Below, in pieces: positions 58,021-64,000 of a stretch of DNA of 64,000 nt; within the stretch, counting starts at the first letter, position 1, and each line of letters starts with the position of its first letter. Source of the stretch: Arsenophonus sp045399315. GTDB taxonomy: Bacteria; Pseudomonadota; Gammaproteobacteria; Enterobacterales; Enterobacteriaceae. The notes under the pieces are model-generated. The model was not told the origin of the DNA. It did not search any database and saw nothing but the letters and a program-made list of their open reading frames with translations. The stretch is taken from contig DAYVGO010000057.1 of the NCBI GenBank assembly GCA_045399315.1, positions 1 through 64,000 of the forward strand, given 5' to 3'. A program made the translations under genes and the position numbers.

Positions 58021-58518
58021 TTATTCTTTACATTTATTAGGATGGGTTTCGTCAATGGTTTCTAATTCTTTAATATTTAATAAGAATTTGACTGCCGCTT
58101 CTAATGCAAAAATATAACTATTAGCACATAAACCACAGATAACACCCTGTGCGATATCAGAGAGATAAGAGTGATGCCTGAAAGGTTCACGTGCATAAAT
58201 ATTAGTAAGGTGGATTTCATAGAAAGGAATGGCGACGCTTAACATTGCATCTCGTAACACAACACTAGTATGAGTTAATGCTGCTGGGTTAATCAATATA
58301 AAGTCAACTTTCCCTTGAGCTTGATGGATTTCATTAATAAGCTCATGTTCCGCATTAGATTGAAAATGGCTTAATTTAACACCCAATTGTTTTGCTTTTT
58401 GGCATGTTTGATTAACAATATCCAGGAGTGTAAGATCACCATACAATAGTGGTTCTCTCGTTCCCAACATATTTAAATTTGGGCCATTTAGCAGCAAAAT
58501 GCGAAAATCTTTTGCCAT
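58021..58518 (-). CDS. aroQ: Type II 3-dehydroquinate dehydratase AroQ
   Basis: AroQ removes water from 3-dehydroquinate in the shikimate pathway to chorismate. From ATG 58518 the product has 165 residues, MAKDFRILLLNGPNLNMLGT and so on. Tyr26 in REPLLYG and the His of EIHLTN correspond to the catalytic Tyr and His, and FILINPAALTHTS and REPFRHHSYLSD are family motifs. E. coli uses the unrelated type I enzyme AroD, but AroQ beside accBC is standard in Yersinia and Morganellaceae. The frame continues upstream to 58560, but the extra residues are not conserved. Confidence 0.96.
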   Translation of the reverse strand: MAKDFRILLLNGPNLNMLGTREPLLYGDLTLLDIVNQTCQKAKQLGVKLSHFQSNAEHELINEIHQAQGKVDFILINPAALTHTSVVLRDAMLSVAIPFYEIHLTNIYAREPFRHHSYLSDIAQGVICGLCANSYIFALEAAVKFLLNIKELETIDETHPNKCKE

Positions 58519-58694
58519 TCTGCGGGTATCTCCGACTGATAATTGATAATTTGTCAACATAACTCGATGTTAATAGTTTGTCATCTTTTTCTCACAATAA
58601 AAGCGATTATTTAGACGACAAAGAACGATATTATAAACATTTCATAGCAATTAGCAGCAAAATTTTAGTCTAATTAGCAAAGTTATCTTGGATA

Positions 58695-59683
58695 TTAAAA
58701 AGTTGAAGTATTTTTACTAGCGTCCGGCCAGTAATTAGTAATTTGGTTGCTAATTAATTTATCAGCATATTCAATAACTTTTTCTAAAGGGATCTCTGTT
58801 GCTGTTAGTTGATAAAAACTGTCAGGTAATAAATCAGTTAGGCGTTTCCATATCTGTGAGCGTTTTATCGCTGGAAACATCACAGAGTCGATCCCTTGCA
58901 GTCTTATATTACGCAGAATAAACGACATCACGGTGGTTGATAACATAATATCAGCCGCCAAACCACAGGCTGTTACGGTACCTGAGTAGTGCACCTGTGA
59001 AATAATTGTTGCTAAATATTACCGTCATCCGTATCAATTACGCCTGTCGAACGTTGTTTTTCTAAAGGGTGAGGAATTGGGGTAAATTCTTTACGTAACA
59101 GCACTTGTTTAGCACCAAGAGTTTTTAAATAATCGATATTACTTTCTCTACCTGTTACGCTGTGACAGAATAACCAAGTTTATTTAGAAGTTGTATTGCG
59201 CTACTACCTACACCACCACTGGACCCTGTCACAATATGTTGCCTTTATCAATAGTTACTCCGTTTTCTTCCAAAGCCATTATACAAAGCATAGTGGTAAA
59301 ACCAGTGGTGCCGATAATCATAGCTTGTCACATAGTTAGATTGTCAGGAATAGCTGTTAACTATTTAACTGGCACGCGAGCTTGCTCTGCTAATCCACCT
59401 CAATGCTTTTCACTCCCCCTCCAACCGGTTAGTAAAACTGGTTGGCCAGCTGCAAATTTTGGATCTTTTGAATCTTTAAAAATCCCTGCAAAATCTATAC
59501 CGGATATCATAGGGAATTGGCGGATGATTTTTCCTTTCCCGTAATCGCTAAAGCATTTTTGTAATTCAGTGTAGACCAATAAATATCTACGTTGACGTCC
59601 TCGGGAGGTAAAAACGTGTAGTCGATCGATTTTATACAGGCTTGTGTTGCTTGATTTTCTTGTTCTAATAGAAGCGCTTTCAT
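58695..59683 (-). pseudogene. acuI: acuI/yhdH (acrylyl-CoA reductase), broken
   Basis: AcuI is an NADPH-dependent reductase of the MDR family that reduces acryloyl-CoA. Starting at ATG 59683 the minus strand gives MKALLLEQENQ, then GKGKIIRQFPMISGIDFAGI and AAGQPVLLTGWR, a stop near 59400, and a degraded nucleotide-binding region in mixed frames. A clean C-terminal part at 58695-58994 contains CGLAADIMLSTTVMSFILRN. Several frameshifts and stops lie between. In E. coli yhdH sits between csrD and accB. csrD is wholly absent here. Confidence 0.9.
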
Positions 59684-60301
59684 ATATTTTGTTGTCTTTG
59701 AATTGGTATGAAGAAATCCAGTATATAGTTATCTTAGTTATTTCTAATGGGATACCAGTCATTAATGATAAATAAATTGTAAATATAGATTTTTTTACTA
59801 GCGTCAATAGGGAATTATCAGGCAAAATATCGGCTTATTAGTAAAAATTTTCTTTTTCTTCTATAAATAATAACGTGCAGAATTAATACTTACATTTAAA
59901 TTATTTTTTATTGCTACTTTAATAAATTATTAACGTAGAAGGCTTTTAGAGTTTAAGATAATATTAAAAAGTAAATTGGTCTCGCTTTGAAGCGTATGTC
60001 AACTAATAATTATATAGCGTCCTATAAACTTAATACAGTGATATATTTTAATATGAGAGTAGTTAATTTTCTGGCTAAAAAGTTTTATATTAAATGAATT
60101 AAGTGTTTCTTTTGAGGGTAATGTTTACTTTATACTGTAATAGATTATAGAAAATAAGCAGTAATAATGGTTTTATATTGTAAAAAAAAATTGGCCACTT
60201 TTTATTGAAGCAATTCAATTAACACCTTGTCGTCGCTTCATGTGGTTGGTAAAGTAAATGGATTTTCATTCGTTTCCAGCTTGCAGGATTATCCTTTCGT
60301 T
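59684..60301. other. Intergenic region upstream of mreB
   Basis: About 620 bases without a gene. E. coli has csrD here and it has gone. The mreB promoter must lie near the right end. The stretch from 60111 to 60150 (TTGAGG, then TATACTG) could be a promoter, but the evidence is weak. No RNA gene is visible. Confidence 0.45.
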
Positions 60302-61345
60302 ATGTTTAAAAAAATTCGAGGTATGTTTTCCAACGACTTGTCTATTGATTTGGGTACCGCCAATACTCTCATCTATGTCAAAGGGCAGGGTATTGTGTTA
60401 GACGAACCGTCAGTTGTCGCTATTCGTCAAGATCGCGCAGGCTCACCTAAAAGTGTTGCTGCAGTAGGTCATGAAGCAAAACAGATGCTAGGTCGTACGC
60501 CAGGTAATATAGCGGCTATTCGTCCAATGAAAGATGGCGTGATTGCTGACTTTTATGTTACTGAAAAAATGTTACAGTATTTTATCAAACAAGTTCATAG
60601 CAATAGCTTTATGCGGCCAAGTCCACGCGTCTTAGTTTGTGTACCTGTTGGAGCGACCCAGGTAGAACGTCGTGCCATCCGAGAGTCTGCACTTAGTGCT
60701 GGTGCCCGCGAGGTTTTTTTAATTGAAGAACCCATGTCAGCAGCAATTGGTGCGGGTTTACCTGTTTCCGAAGCAACCGGTTCAATGGTGGTTGATATTG
60801 GTGGTGGAACGACAGAAGTTGCTGTTATTTCTTTGAATGGTGTTGTTTATTCATCATCGGTACGTATCGGCGGTGACCGATTTGATGAAGCGATCATTAA
60901 TTATGTTCGGCGTAATTATGGTTCACTAATCGGTGAGGCAACTGCTGAGCGGATTAAACATGAGATCGGTTCGGCCTATCCAACAGATCAAGTATACGAA
61001 ATTGAAGTGCGCGGCCGTAATTTGGCTGAAGGGGTACCACGTGGTTTTACCCTTAACTCGAATGAGATCCTTGAGGCATTGCAAGAACCTTTGACCGGTA
61101 TTGTTAGTGCCGTTATGTTGGCTTTGGAACAATGTCCACCAGAATTGGCTTCTGACATCTCTGAACGAGGTATGGTGTTAACTGGTGGCGGTGCATTATT
61201 GCGTAATCTGGATCGTCTATTAATGGAAGAGACAGGAATTCCAGTTATTGTAGCTGAAGATCCGCTGACTTGCGTTGCACGTGGCGGTGGTAAGGCATTG
61301 GAAATGATAGATATGCATGGTGGTGATCTGTTTAGTGATGACTAA
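60302..61345 (+). CDS. mreB: Rod-shape actin homologue MreB
   Basis: MreB polymerises on the inner membrane and guides lateral cell-wall synthesis. From ATG 60302 the product has 347 residues, as in E. coli, and differs little: MFKKIRGMFSNDLSIDLGTA (phosphate-1 loop), then VPVGATQVERRAIRESA, MVVDIGGGTTEVAVIS (phosphate-2) and MVLTGGGALLRNLDRL (adenosine motif). The frame is open upstream to 60227, but only ATG 60302 fits the family start. It heads the mreBCD operon. A hairpin between mreB and mreC may favour higher MreB levels. Confidence 0.98.
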   Translation: MFKKIRGMFSNDLSIDLGTANTLIYVKGQGIVLDEPSVVAIRQDRAGSPKSVAAVGHEAKQMLGRTPGNIAAIRPMKDGVIADFYVTEKMLQYFIKQVHSNSFMRPSPRVLVCVPVGATQVERRAIRESALSAGAREVFLIEEPMSAAIGAGLPVSEATGSMVVDIGGGTTEVAVISLNGVVYSSSVRIGGDRFDEAIINYVRRNYGSLIGEATAERIKHEIGSAYPTDQVYEIEVRGRNLAEGVPRGFTLNSNEILEALQEPLTGIVSAVMLALEQCPPELASDISERGMVLTGGGALLRNLDRLLMEETGIPVIVAEDPLTCVARGGGKALEMIDMHGGDLFSDD

Positions 61346-61354
61346 GCATGAACC

Positions 61355-61398
61355 AAAGTAGGAGGAGCAACTTAAGAATGGAGCTCCTTCTTACTTTT
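61355..61398 (+). terminator. Attenuator-like hairpin between mreB and mreC
   Basis: AAAGTAGGAGGAGC (61355-61368) pairs with GCTCCTTCTTACTTT (61383-61397), with a small internal bulge and a 14-base loop, then TTGT. It sits 10 bases after mreB and before mreC, so it probably ends part of the transcripts and lowers mreCD expression. Confidence 0.6.
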
Positions 61399-61449
61399 GT
61401 ATGGAGATGTTAATGTTCAACATTTATTTATTTTTTATTAAAATAACTC

Positions 61450-62439
61450 ATGAAGCCGATCTTTAGTCGAGGGCCATCCCTACAATTGCGTATTATTATT
61501 GCGATAGTTGTTGCAATCGCTTTAGTTGCTTTTAATCGTCAATTTGATACTTTTAATAAAATACGTAGTTATTTAGATACGGCGGTTAGTCCTTTTTATT
61601 TTTTAGCAAATGGTACGCGAGAACTGCTTGATAATATTTCAGACACATTGGCAAGAAAGGATCAACTTCTTTTTGAAAATAAAGCCTTAAAGAAAGAGGT
61701 CTTACTAAAAAAAGCAGATAATTTATTACTTGAGCAACTTAAACAGGAAAATGCTAGGTTACGTGAGCTTTTGGGTTCCCCTCTACGTCAGGATGAACAC
61801 ATGATGGTTACTCAAGTGCTCTCAGGTGCAAATACGCCTTATCACGATCAGATTGTGATTGATAAAGGTTTACATGATGGTGTTTATGAAGGCCAACCTG
61901 TTATTAGTGATAAGGGTGTTGTCGGTCAAGTTATCGCAGTTAGCCAGTTTAATAGTCGTGTTTTATTGATTTGTGATACCACTCATGCCTTACCTATACA
62001 GGTATTACGTAATGATATTCGGGTGATCGCAGCGGGTACGGGATGTAGTGATGATCTTCAACTTGAACCTTTACCAGATAATACTGATATACGTATTGGT
62101 GATGTGATAGTCACTTCTGGTTTAGGTGGGCGTTTTCCTGAAGGCTACCCAGTTGCGATTGTTTCTTCGGTAAAACATGATACCCAGCACGCTTATACAA
62201 TTATTCGTGCACGGCCTAGTGCGGATTTACAAAGACTTCGTTATCTCTTATTGTTATGGGGAAACTCAAGCGATCCTTCTTATCCTTTACCTCCATCAGA
62301 AGTATATCGAGCAGCAAATGAGCGTTTAATGAAGATTCTGCCCCAGGTGTTTCCTAGCCCAAATGAGCCTCAAGGGCCACAGTTACCATCAACTGGGATG
62401 AAAAACAATATAGTGCAATCTCCTGTGGTCACTCAGTAG
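61450..62439 (+). CDS. mreC: Rod-shape protein MreC
   Basis: MreC is a single-pass inner-membrane protein whose periplasmic part forms tubes and links MreB to cell-wall enzymes. The 329-residue product (E. coli 367) has a membrane helix (RIIIAIVVAIALVAF, residues 14-28), a coiled coil around 65-110, and beta domains with DKGLHDGVYEGQPVISDKGV and VTSGLGGRFPEGYPVAIV. The C-terminal tail is shorter than in E. coli. ATG 61450 follows weak ribosome signals. It is the second gene of mreBCD. Confidence 0.96.
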   Translation: MKPIFSRGPSLQLRIIIAIVVAIALVAFNRQFDTFNKIRSYLDTAVSPFYFLANGTRELLDNISDTLARKDQLLFENKALKKEVLLKKADNLLLEQLKQENARLRELLGSPLRQDEHMMVTQVLSGANTPYHDQIVIDKGLHDGVYEGQPVISDKGVVGQVIAVSQFNSRVLLICDTTHALPIQVLRNDIRVIAAGTGCSDDLQLEPLPDNTDIRIGDVIVTSGLGGRFPEGYPVAIVSSVKHDTQHAYTIIRARPSADLQRLRYLLLLWGNSSDPSYPLPPSEVYRAANERLMKILPQVFPSPNEPQGPQLPSTGMKNNIVQSPVVTQ

Positions 62440-62481
62440 GAATTGCTACCGTGAAATCAAGGCAACTAAAGGAAACATAGA

Positions 62482-62970
62482 ATGGATCAATACCGTGGTA
62501 ATGGGCGGTGGATCATTCGGCTGTCCTTTTTAATTGCAATAATTCTGGAGCAAATGCCCTGGCCTGAACAGTTTATTTATTATCGGCCCACCTGGTTCGT
62601 ATTAATTTTAGTTTACTGGGTTATGGCTTTGCCGCATCGGGTTAGTGTAGGTACCGGATTTTTTTTGGGGATCTTGATGGATTTGATCCAAGGCTCAGTC
62701 CTCGGTGTACAAGCATTAGCTTATAGTATGATTTGCTATCTAGTATCCTATAAACATCAGCTTCTTCGTAATATGGCACTGTGGCAGCAATCACTTGTTA
62801 TTGCTGCGTTATCAATGATTTTAAATCTTACCATATTCTGGGCAGAGTTTCTTTCTTCTTTTGTATTATTTCACCCTGAAATATTCTGGAATTGTTTGGT
62901 TAATGCCATCTTGTGGCCTTGGATGTTTTTATTATTACGCAAAGTTCGCCGCCAGTTTTTAGTTCGTTAA
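62482..62970 (+). CDS. mreD: Rod-shape membrane protein MreD
   Basis: MreD is a small, very hydrophobic inner-membrane component of the elongasome. The 162-residue product equals E. coli MreD in length, with about five membrane segments and the family features LIYWVMALPHRVSVGTGF-like and LGVQALAYSMICYL. It follows mreC by 42 bases, with AAAGGA as a ribosome site. The intact operon implies rod-shaped growth is kept. Confidence 0.95.
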   Translation: MDQYRGNGRWIIRLSFLIAIILEQMPWPEQFIYYRPTWFVLILVYWVMALPHRVSVGTGFFLGILMDLIQGSVLGVQALAYSMICYLVSYKHQLLRNMALWQQSLVIAALSMILNLTIFWAEFLSSFVLFHPEIFWNCLVNAILWPWMFLLLRKVRRQFLVR

Positions 62971-63012
62971 AAATGGGCAGCCAATTGTCTATTTTTTCTG
63001 AGATTCTTTTCT

Positions 63013-63607
63013 ATGGTAAATAGTATTTATTTAGCGTCAGCTTCGCCAAGAAGGCATGAGTTAATTGAACAATTGGCTGGTTATTTGAAATTATTCTTCC
63101 TGAGGTACCTGAAATATGGTGTGAAGGAGAGACGCCTAGTGAATATGTTATTCGCTTAGCTTATGAAAAATCTCAAGCCGGTGTTGATATGGCACCGAAA
63201 CAATATCCGGTTTTGGGCGCTGATACTATTGTTGTAAATAACGGTAATATTTGGGGTAAGCTTAAGGATGAAAACCATGCTGCATAAATATTAAGACAAC
63301 TTTCAGATAAAACACATCAAGTGATGACCACAATCGCGTTCTCAGATAAAAAAAGACATTGTGTGATTTAATTGTCACCGAAGTAACATTACGACAGTTA
63401 ACGAATAAAGAAATTGATGAATATATTCTATCGGGTGAACCGATGGATAAAGCAGGAGCTTATGCTATTCAGTTAAAAGACGGTTATTTTGTTAGGCGGC
63501 TTGTCGGAAGTTATCACGCTGTAGTAGGTTTACCATTAGTGGAAACAGATGAATTATTGACTAAATTTCTAGCGTTAAATAATAGGAAGGAAAGTTATGT
63601 TAGCTGA
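63013..63607 (+). pseudogene. maf: maf/yhdE (nucleotide pyrophosphatase), broken
   Basis: YhdE-type Maf proteins hydrolyse dTTP, UTP and modified nucleotides. ATG 63013 starts MVNSIYLASASPRRHELIEQ, the family N-terminus, but the frame shifts near 63075. PVLGADTIVVNNGN and QVMTTIAFSDKK are readable further on, with TAA near 63284 and a shift near 63360. The last 82 codons are clean (LRQLTNKEIDEYI, then EPMDKAGAYAIQ and GSYHAVVGLPLVETDELL). It follows mreD and overlaps the start of rng by 11 bases, as in the usual mreBCD-maf-rng order. Confidence 0.9.
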
Positions 63608-64000
63608 ATTATTAGTCAATGTAACACCTTCGGAAACGAGGGTGGCTTATATTGATGGTGGCGTGTTACAAGAAATTCATATTGAGCGTGAAGCAAAAAG
63701 AGGAATTGTAGGTAATATTTACAAAGGTCGTGTTAGTCGAGTTTTGCCTGGTATGCAGGCGGCCTTTGTTGATATTGGCTTGGAAAAATCCGCTTTTCTG
63801 CATGCCTCGGATATTATGCCACATACAGAATGTATTGCCGGTGATGAACGTAAAAACTTTCATGTGCGTGATATTGGCGAATTGGTTCGGCAAGGACAAG
63901 ATATTATGGTACAGGTTGTTAAAGATCCGCTTGGTACGAAAGGTGCTCGTTTAACAACTGATATCACATTACCCTCTCGTTATTTGGTTTTTATACCAGG
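63597..64000 (+). CDS. rng: Ribonuclease G, 3' part beyond the window
   Basis: RNase G is an endoribonuclease of the RNase E family that matures the 5' end of 16S rRNA and degrades some mRNAs. ATG 63597 (after GGAAGGAAAG) begins MLAELLVNVTPSETRVAYID, nearly identical to E. coli Rng. The visible 134 codons contain the S1 RNA-binding part, GIVGNIYKGRVSRVLPGMQA and FVDIGLEKSAFLHASDI, and end at TLPSRYLVFIPG. There is no lesion in the visible part. The rest lies to the right of the window. Confidence 0.96.
   Translation, partial: MLAELLVNVTPSETRVAYIDGGVLQEIHIEREAKRGIVGNIYKGRVSRVLPGMQAAFVDIGLEKSAFLHASDIMPHTECIAGDERKNFHVRDIGELVRQGQDIMVQVVKDPLGTKGARLTTDITLPSRYLVFIP

Overview
The window is a chromosomal segment of an AT-rich gammaproteobacterium of the order Enterobacterales. 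Its intact genes resemble E. coli proteins closely, and several E. coli gene orders survive: aceAK-iclR, lysC-pgi, ubiCA-plsB-dgkA-lexA-zur, frdABCD-epmA, yhhQ-tusA-zntA-yhhN, rsmD-ftsYEX-rpoH, accBC-yhdT-panF-prmA-dusB-fis and mreBCD-maf-rng. About 28 of roughly 61 recognisable genes are broken, often by indels in A or T runs or by single stop codons. Strong AT bias, abundant fresh pseudogenes and long gene-free stretches point to a host-restricted insect symbiont still losing genes. An Arsenophonus-like member of the Morganellaceae is my best guess, inferred from general resemblance and not proven here.

Layout. 1-4.3 kb: end of a 5S rRNA gene, an aceB scrap, broken aceA, intact aceK, broken iclR. 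4.7-8.7 kb: accessory island with two tandem paralogues of unknown, possibly secreted, proteins and a Sel1-repeat protein, all broken. 8.8-18.1 kb: broken lysC, then pgi, broken ubiC, ubiA, plsB, dgkA, lexA with an SOS box, and zur. 18.5-23.5 kb: broken gluconate genes gntK/gntU, bax, and a DUF4056 lipoprotein beside an outer-membrane protein. 23.5-29.5 kb: very AT-rich island with broken DUF1460, MrpJ-like regulator, two adhesin-like paralogues and a TauE/SafE remnant. 29.5-33.3 kb: a nickel/cobalt-type exporter with its DUF1007 partner, then a broken DUF4440 gene and a broken CatB-like acetyltransferase. 33.4-42.3 kb: wholly broken frdABCD, intact epmA, broken glpQ, intact glpT, broken yhhQ. 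42.5-53 kb: tusA, broken zntA with an intact ZntR-type operator, yhhN, broken yhhM, yhhL, rsmD, ftsYEX, rpoH, fis, broken dusB. 53.4-64 kb: prmA, panF, yhdT, accC, accB, aroQ, broken acuI, mreBCD, broken maf, start of rng.

Function. Retained genes serve core needs: glycolysis entry (pgi), phospholipid and fatty-acid synthesis (plsB, dgkA, accBC), ubiquinone (ubiA), the shikimate pathway (aroQ), cell shape and division (mreBCD, ftsEX), protein targeting (ftsY), translation factors and modification (epmA, tusA, rsmD, prmA), global regulation (lexA, rpoH, fis, zur), and uptake of glycerol-3-phosphate and pantothenate (glpT, panF). Lost functions are metabolic flexibility (glyoxylate shunt, gluconate use, fumarate respiration, glycerophosphodiester use, lysine-regulated aspartokinase), zinc efflux and surface or virulence-type genes. 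Some regulatory DNA has outlived its genes, notably the zntA operator and a likely FNR box at frdA.

No clear new defence or mobile system is visible. The best candidates for undescribed biology are the tandem paralogues at 4.7-6.7 kb, the adhesin pair with Asn-rich tails at 27.4-29.2 kb, and the lipoprotein/outer-membrane pair at 21.3-23.5 kb. There is no CRISPR array, tRNA gene or recognisable insertion sequence.
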